Shown here one piece after another: positions 8,005 through 14,871 of a stretch of 29,041 nucleotides of DNA (positions are counted from its first letter, which is position 1; each line of letters starts with the position of its first letter). The stretch spans positions 1-29,041 of the IMG/VR virus record IMGVR_UViG_3300033994_002212. One strand, 5' to 3'. The position numbers were made by a program, and so were the translations under genes. A model generated the notes under the pieces. The model did no database searches. It was given only the letters and a program-made list of their open reading frames with translations, and was not told the origin of the DNA. The DNA comes from a virus.

Positions 8005-8289
8005 ATGAAGCACACCAAAACCACTACTGCTGGAAGAATATATCTTCTACTAGAGCCAGTCATATCTAAAGAAGATAAAGACTTCGATGAAATAATTGAC
8101 GCCATCAACACTGGTCTGACAGAGTGGAGAGACGCAATAGCAGAAGAGTTACATAAGAAAGCAACAACCTGGGAAACTAAAATGGACGACGGAGACACCA
8201 CTCTGTACTCATTAGGACTTAGACATGCTGTTGACTTAGTATTGAATTATGACCCAACAATCGAACAGGAAGAAGTAAAGAAATCATGA
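8005..8289 (+). CDS. hypothetical protein
   Basis: This 94-residue acidic protein is predicted mostly helical (TEWRDAIAEELHKKATTWETK). It abuts the previous stop codon and overlaps the next gene by 4 bp, so it belongs to the coupled series starting at 6688. Not recognised. Confidence 0.65.
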   Translation: MKHTKTTTAGRIYLLLEPVISKEDKDFDEIIDAINTGLTEWRDAIAEELHKKATTWETKMDDGDTTLYSLGLRHAVDLVLNYDPTIEQEEVKKS

Positions 8290-8489
8290 CAACAGGAATA
8301 AACCAAAAATCTGGACTAAAGTTCTACACTGTTAAGGAAGTTGCCAGTCATATGAGAGTTTCAAAAATGACTGTCTACAGATTGCTAAACTCCAACGAAC
8401 TGCCTAGCGTCAGGGTTGGTAACAGTTTTCGAGTGCCAGAAGTAGCAGTAGAAAACTACATAAAGAAAAACACAACGGTGGAGTTCTAA
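8286..8489 (+). CDS. excisionase / MerR-type helix-turn-helix DNA-binding protein
   Basis: The 67-residue protein is almost entirely one HTH_17 domain: FYTVKEVASHMRVSKMTVYRLLNSNELPSVRVGNSFRVPEVAVENYI. The VKEVA...S..TVYR...L...VG..FR pattern is that of the Xis/DNA-binding excisionase family. Such proteins act as recombination directionality factors or small repressors. No integrase is in the window, so excision and transcription control cannot be told apart. Confidence 0.85.
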   Translation: MTTGINQKSGLKFYTVKEVASHMRVSKMTVYRLLNSNELPSVRVGNSFRVPEVAVENYIKKNTTVEF

Positions 8490-8735
8490 ATGGAAGATAT
8501 ATTCTTTGAAAGCTCAACCCAACTAGAGGATGAAGTGACCTTTGACTTCTTCATTCAAGATGGGTGGGGAGGTCTTTACATAAAAGATTTACTAGGTTTG
8601 GATTTCAATGTAGCCAACACACTACTTCTAGTAGCAGGGCTATGGGTACTTATAAGATCCTACAAAGTTATTAAAAAGTACGCACTAAAAAAGTCTTTAA
8701 CTAAACAATGGGGAAGACTTAGCGACCATTTTTAA
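8490..8735 (+). CDS. small membrane protein
   Basis: This 81-residue protein starts with an acidic, aromatic segment. It has one membrane helix (about residues 42-58, ANTLLLVAGLWVLIRSY), then a basic tail. Its ATG follows the HTH stop with no gap, and a strong terminator follows. It is the last gene of the 6688-8735 series. Function unknown. Confidence 0.65.
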   Translation: MEDIFFESSTQLEDEVTFDFFIQDGWGGLYIKDLLGLDFNVANTLLLVAGLWVLIRSYKVIKKYALKKSLTKQWGRLSDHF

Positions 8736-8756
8736 CAAGGTCAAAAGCACTTTTTA

Positions 8757-8794
8757 GGGCATCAAATATTATTTTTTGGTGCCCTTTTTTCTAT
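8757..8794 (+). terminator. intrinsic terminator after the 8490 gene
   Basis: GGGCATCAAA pairs with TTTGGTGCCC (one wobble) and is followed by TTTTTT. The loop, TATTATTTTT, resembles box A of the dispersed repeat. Confidence 0.8.
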
Positions 8795-8966
8795 TATATA
8801 AGTTTTACATTTTCCCCCATAAAACCCCACATTTTTCCACTTGTTGTTTATAAAAGAGGCAAAAATTAGGTGCGTTCTCTCTCCATTTTCCCAAAAATTC
8901 TTTTCTAGAAAGCGGCTTACTATGGATATAACGGACACAACCGAAAAAACAAGGAGAAATAAAAAC

Positions 8967-9227
8967 ATGTTCGAAGTTGATTTCCTAAAGGCCACTGCCG
9001 AGAGAGCAATCAAAACTTTCGTCCAAACCCTACTTGCATTAGTGGGTACAGACGCAGCAGGTATCTTGTCAGTTGACCTAAACGCTTCACTTCAGGTAGC
9101 AGCCTCTGCTGCTTTCATCTCAGTACTAACCTCATTTGGATCTTCCTCATTTGGTAGTACAGGACCATCTTTGGCTGGTGAAACCACAAAGCAAATCGTG
9201 GTTAAGGCAGCAGCTAAGAAGAAATAA
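8967..9227 (+). CDS. holin, r1t-like family
   Basis: The 86-residue protein makes the membrane lesion that lets endolysin reach the cell wall. It shows the actinophage r1t-type pattern: FLKATAERAIKTFVQTLLALVG, then a second membrane helix LQVAASAAFISVLTSF, a small-residue turn and the GPSLAGE motif, with a basic tail. An AAGGAG lies 12 nt before ATG 8967. An in-frame ATG at 8922 would add 15 polar residues and is less likely. It is monocistronic between two terminators; no endolysin is visible in the window. Confidence 0.85.
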   Translation: MFEVDFLKATAERAIKTFVQTLLALVGTDAAGILSVDLNASLQVAASAAFISVLTSFGSSSFGSTGPSLAGETTKQIVVKAAAKKK

Positions 9228-9239
9228 TTAACTAAAGAG

Positions 9240-9281
9240 CCGAGGCTCCTTTAATATTTTTTAGGGGAGTCTTGGCTTTTT
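9240..9281 (+). terminator. intrinsic terminator after the holin, box A in its loop
   Basis: AGCCGAGGCTCC pairs over 12 bp (two wobbles) with GGAGTCTTGGCT and is followed by TTTTTT. The loop is the first copy of box A (9253-9268). Confidence 0.8.
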
Positions 9282-9303
9282 TGATAGGAAAGAAAAACCC
9301 TCA

Positions 9304-10239
9304 ATGAGCAACGAATTAGAGTTCCTGGGCCCAGACCCAGAAGAAATTGACCCAACGGACTCAATCCCTAGACACGATGACCCAATGGATTTGCGCCCCG
9401 ATCTTTCGCGCATCGGCATCGTTGAGATAGAAAAGGGTGTGTGTGAGGATACCTACGAAAACCGTCAACTCCTACGCCGAAACGAATTTAACTGGGACGC
9501 TGTCTATGACAACTCTGGCCGCCCAACTGGGCTAATCGCGGCTCGCTCTATTGAGTCGTCCCGTGAACGCCGTCTACTTTCACTTGCCGAAAAGAAACCT
9601 CTTCTTTCCGACCCCAACAACACAAACTCAGATTTCATTACGGGCGTCGACCTTATGGCAGATGACGCCGCCTACAAACTTTGCCCACCTTGGGTTGTCG
9701 GTGCTACTCGCGCCTACATAAAGGAACAAGAGCAAGGCGGCCCGAAGTCTTCAAAGCGGGCACCTCTTGGGCTACCTGCTCGGTGCCGCATTGTGAAACC
9801 AGACGGCATCCGATGCCAGCTTTGGTTTAGTGGTCGTATTAAGGATGACGGTCTCTGCCGTATCCATCTAAAAACAATTCGCCGTCCTGGAGCTGACGTT
9901 GAACGGGCAAGACTCAAACTTGTTCAGGCTGCCCCATACGCTGTGGACAAACTTGAACAACTTATGGAAACGGCAATCTCAGAACCCGTCGCCCTTAAAG
10001 CGGCAACAGAGATTCTGGATCGCGCTGGAGTTCGAGGAGGCGTGGAGTTAGATGTCGGTATTGATGTCCAAGACTCACGGCCAGCCCATGTGATTGTTGC
10101 CGAAAGACTTCAACGGCTTGCCGAAGGAGCAACCATGATTGCTGGAGTTTTGGGGGATCAACACAGAGTTATTGACGCCGAGATTGTTGTTACTGAAGAT
10201 TCTGAATCAACCGATGAAGAGAAAGATAAGAAGGACTGA
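9304..10239 (+). CDS. probable terminase small subunit
   Basis: The 311-residue protein fits actinophage small terminases. An unstructured acidic N-terminus is followed by a zinc-type cluster (RCRIVKPDGIRCQLWF...LCRIH, about residues 160-187) and the helical block LKLVQAAPYAVDKLEQLMETAI..PVALKAATEILDRAGVRGG. It would recognise phage DNA for packaging with the large subunit. Its base use differs from its neighbours: arginine is mostly CGC/CGT/CGA rather than AGA, and C-ending codons are common. The large terminase is not adjacent or in the window, which is unusual. No other family fits better. Confidence 0.6.
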   Translation: MSNELEFLGPDPEEIDPTDSIPRHDDPMDLRPDLSRIGIVEIEKGVCEDTYENRQLLRRNEFNWDAVYDNSGRPTGLIAARSIESSRERRLLSLAEKKPLLSDPNNTNSDFITGVDLMADDAAYKLCPPWVVGATRAYIKEQEQGGPKSSKRAPLGLPARCRIVKPDGIRCQLWFSGRIKDDGLCRIHLKTIRRPGADVERARLKLVQAAPYAVDKLEQLMETAISEPVALKAATEILDRAGVRGGVELDVGIDVQDSRPAHVIVAERLQRLAEGATMIAGVLGDQHRVIDAEIVVTEDSESTDEEKDKKD

Positions 10240-10246
10240 ACAGCTT

Positions 10247-10444
10247 ATGAACAACTTAGATGACGGCACGGGAAGTAACAACTCTTCTTTGTACCTGGTA
10301 GATCTGGCAAGAGAGCTTGCTGAAGAACTTCAATCGGATATCAGACTAGCCACCCACCGTGAAGAACATGTTCGAGTAACGGCTAGGGCTAACAAGGCTT
10401 TAGAGTTATACGGTTATGTATTAGGAGAATCTGAAAACAAGTAG
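10247..10444 (+). CDS. hypothetical helical protein
   Basis: This 65-residue protein starts MNNLDDGTGSNNSSLYLVDLA and is otherwise one helical region (AEELQSDIRLATHREEHVRVTARANKALELYG). A longer reading from 10139 lies inside the terminase gene, so the ATG at 10247 just after its stop is preferred. It could be a terminase accessory, by position only. Confidence 0.6.
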   Translation: MNNLDDGTGSNNSSLYLVDLARELAEELQSDIRLATHREEHVRVTARANKALELYGYVLGESENK

Positions 10445-10490
10445 TTTATATATTAGACAGTTGTTATCAACAGTCTAATTAATAAACTAC
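10441..10490. repeat. 50-bp near-perfect hairpin after the terminase genes
   Basis: The arms GTAGTTTAT.TATTAGAC and their complement form a 23-bp stem (20 of 23 paired) closed by TTAT. It begins at the stop codon of the 10247 gene. There is no T-run, so it is either a structural 3' end or a DNA site rather than a classic terminator. Confidence 0.8.
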
Positions 10491-10514
10491 CATTTGTCAA
10501 ATCGGAGAAACGGC

Positions 10515-10616
10515 ATGGGACTTAAAGACGGAAACTGTACAAAGGAAACGGACTACGACCCTTACCAGTACGAAGATGTCCTAGATTCTATCTTTGGCCA
10601 TAAAAATATTTTTTAG
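10515..10616 (+). CDS. 33-residue small protein ending in box A
   Basis: The frame starts at ATG 10515 after CGGAGAAACGGC and reads MGLKDGNCTKETDYDPYQYE, then DVLDSIFGHKNIF. Its stop codon TAG lies within a copy of box A (10605-10621). Composition is gene-like (acidic, Tyr-rich), but the frame is short and unrecognised. Confidence 0.45.
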   Translation: MGLKDGNCTKETDYDPYQYEDVLDSIFGHKNIF

Positions 10617-10813
10617 GGGAAAAACGGCCTGCGCCTTCGCAGGAACTAATAACTTCCCTTTCCTAGCTATATAGCCCCTCCCAGGTGCACGGTTCATTAT
10701 AAAGAAAAACCGTACAGACTTAAAACTAAGGGTGTATGGAAAGCGGCCTGCCCATGTACACATTTATAACGGATTCAATAGGGAAGTGTAGTTTGCATAA
10801 GGTGTAGCTTATG

Positions 10814-10887
10814 TGGGGCGGCTGGGGCTCGAACCCAGGACCGACGGATTATGAGTCCGTAGCTCTAACCAACTGAGCTACCGCCCC
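10814..10887 (-). tRNA. tRNA with CAT anticodon (Met or lysidine-type Ile)
   Basis: On the minus strand a full cloverleaf is present: acceptor GGGGCGG/CCGCCCC, D-arm GCTC..GAGC, anticodon arm ACGGA-CTCATAA-TCCGT and T-arm CTGGG-TTCGAGC-CCCAG. CCA is not encoded. The paired G1-C72 argues against an initiator tRNA. It lies opposite to the surrounding genes. Confidence 0.93.
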
Positions 10888-11389
10888 TAGAAGAACCAGT
10901 CTATTGGATTTTATGAAAAAGCGGCCTGCGAACAGGGAAGTTATTTTTTAGGGGAACGGATCGTGTTTCACATTATGCAACAACGGGAACCTTTAATATT
11001 TTTTAGGGGAACGGAGCTAAGCGGCCTGGGAAAGAACGGCGTGCGCGTAAGCGAGCCCTATATTTTTTAGGGGAACGGATCCGAGCTGATCCATCCACGG
11101 GAACTAATAACTTTTTAAAACTAGAAGACGGATCGAAAAATGCAAGTAAACCAGGGATTGGATCCAATCGCAGGAAGTAATAACTTTTTAATTAGAGCTA
11201 TATACCAGCTGACCTGGATGGATCGGATCTAAATAATTAAATAAATACTTGACTTTTACTTGACGGATTGGGTAGGATAACTTTACTCACCAGGGTTCGT
11301 AAAGCTTTTTCTGCAGGTAGAACTCGCAGTTGTTTTTTAAATTGATTAACTTCCCAGGTATCGCGCAGTCCCGCCTACCATCCCCCGAT

Positions 11390-11418
11390 TTGACATAAAT
11401 TTACTAACATGTTATCTT
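11390..11418 (+). promoter_or_regulatory. promoter of the 11439-12016 gene pair
   Basis: TTGACA (11390-11395) and TATCTT (11413-11418) are 17 bp apart. The leader then carries TATAGAAAAGAGGAAAT, a variant of the leader common to this region. Confidence 0.65.
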
Positions 11419-11438
11419 TGTTATAGAAAAGAGGAAAT

Positions 11439-11792
11439 ATGAGTTTTAAAGTACTTACAGAAACAGATGCAACAAACGGCACGTCAATGAAGGGTTATGT
11501 AAATATAACCCGTGCGCAACTTGAAAATGTTTTCGGTTTACCAAATGAATACGATGCATTCGAAGGTGACGGCAAGGTAACTACCGAGTGGATGCTTTTG
11601 CTTAACGGCGAGCATGTAGTGACGATCTATGACTGGAAGCGTTACGAAAACGGTGCCCCAGGTCTTGCTGAAAATTATGGCTGGCATGTCGGTGGTCACA
11701 CTGAATCCGTAGTAGATTTGCTATTTGCTGAATTAGAGGAAAACGGCATGAAACGTGTAGAAAGCGATGGAGGAGTATTTTGCGAAGCGTAA
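11439..11792 (+). CDS. hypothetical protein
   Basis: This 117-residue acidic protein begins MSFKVLTETDATNGTSMKGY, with beta-strand-like segments and conserved-looking FGLPNEYDAFEGDGKVTTEW and GWHVGGHTESVVDLLF. A GAGGAAA ribosome site lies 6 nt before the ATG. Its end overlaps the next gene by 13 bp. It resembles uncharacterised mycobacteriophage-type proteins, but I cannot name a family. Confidence 0.75.
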   Translation: MSFKVLTETDATNGTSMKGYVNITRAQLENVFGLPNEYDAFEGDGKVTTEWMLLLNGEHVVTIYDWKRYENGAPGLAENYGWHVGGHTESVVDLLFAELEENGMKRVESDGGVFCEA

Positions 11793-12016
11793 CTGTACTT
11801 AACGCAACGGGTTGGTCGCCAATAGTTTTGGCAAGTGACTTCAATGTTAAAACGGCAAGCGGAGAAGAGTGGTTGATTAGAGGGATGTCTGAAGACAATC
11901 TTGCAGACGGCAAGGGAGAAGTGGATATTCGTTATATGGGACCAGACGGATGGGTAGAAGAAAGTAAAGCGCCATCTGAAGTCGTAGATTTTGCAGTGAA
12001 AGTGTTTTTAGACTAG
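11780..12016 (+). CDS. hypothetical protein (TTG start)
   Basis: A 78-residue protein starting at TTG 11780, placed 6 nt after a strong GGAGGA within the end of the previous gene. It reads MRSVTVLNATGWSPIVLASD and is beta-rich and acidic. Coupled to 11439; not recognised. Confidence 0.65.
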   Translation: MRSVTVLNATGWSPIVLASDFNVKTASGEEWLIRGMSEDNLADGKGEVDIRYMGPDGWVEESKAPSEVVDFAVKVFLD

Positions 12017-12036
12017 AAATATGATAGTTTAGGTTT

Positions 12037-12147
12037 GAGCGCGACTACAATTAAATATCGGATGTAAACAAAGTAACGGGTGTTAACCTCTTTCTACCCG
12101 CCTCTTGTCTCCATTTCCATCCGATCTATCTTGTAGTCGCTGCTCTT
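12037..12147 (+). ncRNA. candidate structured small RNA with T-run end
   Basis: Three nested stems are seen: GCGACTACAA (12041-12050) with TTGTAGTCGC (12131-12140), ATCGGATG (12057-12064) with CATCCGAT (12118-12125), and CGGGT (12077-12081) with ACCCG (12096-12100). A T-run follows at 12145-12151, and tRNA-Arg starts 2 nt later. It could be an elaborate terminator for the 11439 pair or a separate RNA processed off the tRNA. The loop 10-mer TTTCTACCCG recurs in the tRNA anticodon arm. Confidence 0.55.
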
Positions 12148-12152
12148 TTTTA

Positions 12153-12226
12153 CCCCTTGTAGCTCAGTGGAATAGAGCAAACGGTTTCTACCCGTAAGGT
12201 CGGAGGTTCGAATCCTTTCAAGGGGA
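12153..12226 (+). tRNA. tRNA-Arg (anticodon TCT)
   Basis: The acceptor stem is CCCCTTG/CAAGGGG with discriminator A. The D-arm is GCTC..GAGC, the anticodon loop is TTTCTAC and the T-arm is CGGAGG-TTCGAAT-CCTTTC. The bottom anticodon-stem pair is A-A and the T-stem has weak pairs. It reads AGA/AGG, and AGA is the dominant arginine codon in this window. CCA is not encoded. Confidence 0.9.
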
Positions 12227-12227
12227 C

Positions 12228-12256
12228 TTGACAAATTATTTTAAATATGTAAAACT
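12228..12256 (+). promoter_or_regulatory. promoter directly after tRNA-Arg
   Basis: TTGACA (12228-12233) begins two bases after the tRNA 3' end. A weak -10 (TAAAAC, 12250-12255) follows after 16 bp. The ATG at 12263 has no ribosome site and could be read from a leaderless transcript. Confidence 0.55.
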
Positions 12257-12262
12257 ATATCT

Positions 12263-12985
12263 ATGGAGACACTACAAAGATCTAAAGACAGAAAAGTTGC
12301 TAACGCTGTTTCACGTAATGGCGATCAAGCATTAATTGCTAATACCTTCGGGTTACCTGCAGGAAGAGAATATTCCTGCCCTTCCACAACTTCGATGTGT
12401 GAAAAAGTTTGCTATGCAGGCAAACTAGAAAAGCTGTACAAAAGTGTAAAAGCTGTTCTCACTAGAAACTGGGACTTACTAAAAGACGCCGACTATCAAA
12501 CTATGGTTGAACTATTAAACAACATGGTTTCAGACTTTAGAAAAGACTGCGAAAAGCGCAATGCTGAAAAACTATTTCGCATTCACTGGGACGGCGATTT
12601 CTTCAGTCAACAATATACGTTGGCGTGGAAGCAAGTCATTAAGTCTAATTCTGATATTCAATTCTGGGTTTACACTCGCGTGGCAGCTTCAGCCCAAACA
12701 TTGAATGGGATTGAAAACTTATCTTTATATTTCTCTACGGATGACGACAACATAGAAGTTGCAACTATCTTAAAGAAAAAAGACAACATTCGGCTTGCAT
12801 ACCTTGCAGACAACTTTCAAGTCGGGCAAGCAAAGATGAAAGAGATAACTGGCAAGCCTGGAGCAAAGTGCCCTGAGAATGCTAAAAGATTATCTTTAAT
12901 TTCTACAGACGGATCGGCATGCGTTCGATGTGGTTTATGTGTGTTTAACAAAGCAGACATAGTTTTTAGTGCAAGCAAAAAATAG
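12263..12985 (+). CDS. gp88-like protein (mycobacteriophage gene product 88 family)
   Basis: The 240-residue protein matches the phage gp88 family: FGLPAGREYSCPSTTSMCEKVCYAGK (C39, C46, C50), then FRIHWDGDFFSQQYTLAWKQVI, FWVYTR and LYFSTDDDN. Near the end it has C203 and CVRCGLC (C220, C223, C226), a pattern suited to an iron-sulfur or zinc site. The family is widespread in actinophages and its biochemical role is not established to my knowledge. It starts leaderless or nearly so, 36 nt after tRNA-Arg, under its own promoter. Confidence 0.8.
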   Translation: METLQRSKDRKVANAVSRNGDQALIANTFGLPAGREYSCPSTTSMCEKVCYAGKLEKLYKSVKAVLTRNWDLLKDADYQTMVELLNNMVSDFRKDCEKRNAEKLFRIHWDGDFFSQQYTLAWKQVIKSNSDIQFWVYTRVAASAQTLNGIENLSLYFSTDDDNIEVATILKKKDNIRLAYLADNFQVGQAKMKEITGKPGAKCPENAKRLSLISTDGSACVRCGLCVFNKADIVFSASKK

Positions 12986-13002
12986 ACGGCATGGGGGTGG
13001 GG

Positions 13003-13032
13003 TTGACAAATGTCATCCCCGTGCTCTATAAT
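13003..13032 (+). promoter_or_regulatory. promoter with palindromic operator over the -35
   Basis: TTGACA (13003-13008) and TATAAT (13027-13032) are 18 bp apart. The -35 forms half of an inverted repeat, TGACA-AA-TGTCA, flanked by GGGG and CCCC, which looks like an operator. Confidence 0.75.
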
Positions 13033-13049
13033 AATTTTAGGAGGCAAGA

Positions 13050-13298
13050 GTGAAAGTAAAAACTAAAGATGAAGTTAAGCAATTTTATGCAGACCAATGT
13101 AAGGGTGCTATCGGTGCAAAATTAGTAACGGCTCGCCCTATGACGGACTCAGAGATTGAGGATTTTGGTTGGGATGAGTACGAATCAGACGGTGCGATTG
13201 TTTTAATTTTTGATAACGGGCATGTGTTAATACCTGCTCGTGACCCTGAACTAAACGGTGCTGGGTTTATTGAGTCAGCAAGTTTGGTTACCAAATGA
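13050..13298 (+). CDS. hypothetical protein (GTG start)
   Basis: This 82-residue acidic protein begins MKVKTKDEVKQFYADQCKGA. It ends in a beta-rich segment with a conserved-looking IVLIFDNGHVLIPARDPELNGAGFI. AGGAGG lies 6 nt before the GTG. Actinophages have similar uncharacterised proteins; no function is assigned. Its TGA overlaps the ATG of the next gene. Confidence 0.75.
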   Translation: MKVKTKDEVKQFYADQCKGAIGAKLVTARPMTDSEIEDFGWDEYESDGAIVLIFDNGHVLIPARDPELNGAGFIESASLVTK

Positions 13299-13411
13299 TA
13301 AAAGAATTAACGGAGTGCGCAACGTGCGACAATTTTGCAGATTTTATGCAGGATACGGTTTACTTAGTGCCACGTTATGTTGGCATGTGTTTTGAGTGTG
13401 ACGAAAACTGA
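13295..13411 (+). CDS. 38-residue zinc-ribbon protein
   Basis: The frame overlaps the previous stop as ATGA and reads MIKELTECATCDNFADFMQD, ending MCFECDEN. Two CxxC pairs (C8/C11 and C32/C35) support a tiny zinc ribbon and a real gene. A strong terminator follows. Confidence 0.7.
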   Translation: MIKELTECATCDNFADFMQDTVYLVPRYVGMCFECDEN

Positions 13412-13421
13412 CCCGTGAAGT

Positions 13422-13460
13422 AATAAGACCCCCTAGGAAACTGGGGGGTTTTATTTTTTT
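13422..13460 (+). terminator. intrinsic terminator
   Basis: AATAAGACCCCC pairs with GGGGGGTTTTATT around a short loop, followed by TTTTTT. Confidence 0.85.
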
Positions 13461-13483
13461 GAGAAAAAACAACTTGTATTTTC

Positions 13484-13640
13484 CAGCTGCGGATCAGCTC
13501 CCTTAAAAAATATTTTTTAGGGGAACAGCTTGGTCAGCTGCGGCGTTACGCGAAAGTTATTAGTTCCCAGCCTGGGAAACAAGTCTGGCCTCCTACCCCT
13601 CACAGCAGCTGTACGCGTTACTAGAAAGTTATTAGTTCCC
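13484..13640. repeat. composite A/B repeat cluster, palindromic box A
   Basis: Box A at 13509-13526 is here the right half of a near-perfect 24-bp palindrome (13500-13523). Two copies of box B (13553-13568 and 13625-13640) follow, 72 bp apart. The linkers hold five AGCT sites, including CAGCTG twice. Confidence 0.8.
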
Positions 13641-13657
13641 GAAACCTTCAGTCAGTC

Positions 13658-13686
13658 TTGACATTATTTTTGTCAAATGCTATTAT
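13658..13686 (+). promoter_or_regulatory. promoter of the 13711 gene
   Basis: TTGACA (13658-13663), 17 bp, TATTAT (13681-13686). The spacer holds TTGTCAA, an inverted partner of the -35. The leader is TAGAAAGAGAGGAAC. Confidence 0.85.
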
Positions 13687-13710
13687 AGAGATTAGAAAGA
13701 GAGGAACTAA

Positions 13711-14340
13711 ATGCCAAACTGGTGTTCAAATGAATTAACAATCAAGGGCGAGAAAGCAGAACTTCAAAAACTTATAGATTTTGTTGGAGCGCCTTATGAA
13801 AGACAATACGCAATGCCACCTAAATACGAGGAAACTGAAACTACAAAGTTTAGTAATCCTGTATTTGCTTTTTGGAATGTAGTAAGACCAGACGAAGAAC
13901 TAATGGAGTCTTACATAAAAAGCGAGGCTTGGTATCAGTGGAATATAAACCATTGGGGAACTAAATGGGATGTTGCAAATGTTGATGGAGAGAACTCTTT
14001 TGAAACTTATGCCTTTCTAGATTTATTAGATAAAGGAGAGATTGGTTATTCTATGTGGACGGCATGGTCTCCATGTATTCCAATTATAGAAATACTTGCA
14101 GAAAAGTTTCCTACCCTTGAGTTCAAAATTATGTATGTTGAGCCAGGCATGCAATTCTGGGGAATAAATGAATATGCAAACGGAGAACTAACAGAAGAAA
14201 GGTATGAAGAAGAACTGAGCCACAAAGCCTATGTAGAAATGGGTGATGTCGGTAGTTGTAATTGTGCCGAAGGAAATGATGAAGAGTATTTCTATTCCGA
14301 TTGCCCAAGAGTAGTTAGCGAAGAAAAAGTTAATTCCTAA
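13711..14340 (+). CDS. Api92-like / YubB ferredoxin-like domain protein
   Basis: The 209-residue protein opens with MPNWCSNELTIKGEKAELQK, the hallmark of the Api92-like/YubB family found on phages and plasmids. It continues with Trp-rich segments (FAFWNVVRP, WYQWNINHWGTKWDV, MWTAWSPC) typical of that fold. A Cys-rich acidic tail (SCNCAEGNDEEYFYSDCP) is present. Its role is unknown; the ferredoxin-like fold does not imply an iron-sulfur centre. GAGAGGAA lies before the ATG in the shared leader. Confidence 0.8.
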   Translation: MPNWCSNELTIKGEKAELQKLIDFVGAPYERQYAMPPKYEETETTKFSNPVFAFWNVVRPDEELMESYIKSEAWYQWNINHWGTKWDVANVDGENSFETYAFLDLLDKGEIGYSMWTAWSPCIPIIEILAEKFPTLEFKIMYVEPGMQFWGINEYANGELTEERYEEELSHKAYVEMGDVGSCNCAEGNDEEYFYSDCPRVVSEEKVNS

Positions 14341-14357
14341 AAACTATAACTGCCCCT

Positions 14358-14386
14358 TTGATTTTGTCAGAGGGGTATGTTATTAT
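14358..14386 (+). promoter_or_regulatory. TTGTCAG-type promoter of the 14413 gene
   Basis: TTGATT (14358-14363), TTGTCAG (14364-14370), 10 nt, TATTAT (14381-14386). The leader TAGAAAGAGAGGAAA is nearly identical to that of the previous gene. Confidence 0.85.
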
Positions 14387-14412
14387 AGAGATTAGAAAGA
14401 GAGGAAATAAAA

Positions 14413-14811
14413 GTGGATATTCCATTAAATAAAAAGTTATTCAAGGAAGTTTCAATTAAAAATGGTGCTCAAAAAAGAGACGAATTTTTAGATTTGGCAG
14501 TTAATACTTTTTCTAAAGATGAACAAGTGCATACTGCTAACGAACTTCTTTTTATTGTAGGAACAAAAAGACCATACTACGAAAAAGCTAATGCTTTGAC
14601 TTGTGCGGCAATTTTGTTTTGGGTAAATGGCGAAGTTGAAAAAGCACATAACTTGCTTCTTATCTCCGAGCAAATGATTGAATTTGTTAAAGGAAAAAAT
14701 AGGGGCAAGAACAAACTGACTTTTTTGATAAAGAACGCAATCGCAACTGGTATGCCAGTTTCAGAGTTTTTGCCTTGCTTTAACACAAGAAAGCCAGTTA
14801 TAGCAAAGTAA
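14413..14811 (+). CDS. DUF4192-like C-terminal domain protein (GTG start)
   Basis: The 132-residue protein resembles the C-terminal part of actinobacterial DUF4192: VHTANELLFIV..., ANALTCAAILFWVNGEVEKAHNLLLISEQM, then LTFLIKNAIATGMPVSEFLP. Full DUF4192 proteins are several hundred residues, so this is a short phage form. GAGAGGAAATAAAA precedes the GTG. The function of the family is unknown. Confidence 0.65.
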   Translation: MDIPLNKKLFKEVSIKNGAQKRDEFLDLAVNTFSKDEQVHTANELLFIVGTKRPYYEKANALTCAAILFWVNGEVEKAHNLLLISEQMIEFVKGKNRGKNKLTFLIKNAIATGMPVSEFLPCFNTRKPVIAK

Positions 14812-14830
14812 AAGATTTAGACCCTCCTAC

Positions 14831-14860
14831 TTGACTTTTGTCAGTGGGGGGTTCTATAAT
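14831..14860 (+). promoter_or_regulatory. TTGTCAG-type promoter of the 14916 gene
   Basis: TTGACT (14831-14836), overlapping inverted partner TTGTCAG (14838-14844), 10 nt, TATAAT (14855-14860). Confidence 0.85.
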
Positions 14861-14871
14861 AGAAATATCAA

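Larger units (their letters stand above)
10617..11438. other. gene-poor region with box A/B repeats and a minus-strand tRNA
   Basis: Apart from the tRNA at 10814-10887 no gene is supported. It holds box A at 10605-10621, 10941-10957, 10995-11012 and 11059-11076, and box B at 10642-10655, 11099-11120 and 11172-11191. AAGCGGCCTG recurs at about 10740, 10918 and 11020, with a CGGCCTGCG variant near 10624. There is a perfect 14-bp palindrome (GATTGGATCCAATC, 11156-11169), many GGATC and AGCT sites, and a hairpin CCTGCG/CGCAGG between the first A and B pair. Function unknown; a DNA packaging or replication site is possible because it follows the terminase gene. Confidence 0.65.

Noticed and set aside
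8841-8966. N-terminal extension of the holin
   Set aside because: Composition is not holin-like and the AAGGAG site points to ATG 8967.
10581-10763. 60-codon minus-strand frame
   Set aside because: It crosses box A, box B and a hairpin with no start signal.
10400-13400. High frequency of ACGG tetramers
   Set aside because: It appears in both genes and spacers and could be base composition; I could not count it reliably.
13509-13526. TTTTTTAGGG as a ribosomal frameshift site like that of HIV-1 gag-pol
   Set aside because: The heptamer matches the U_UUU_UUA type, but almost all copies lie between genes with no overlapping reading frames to join.
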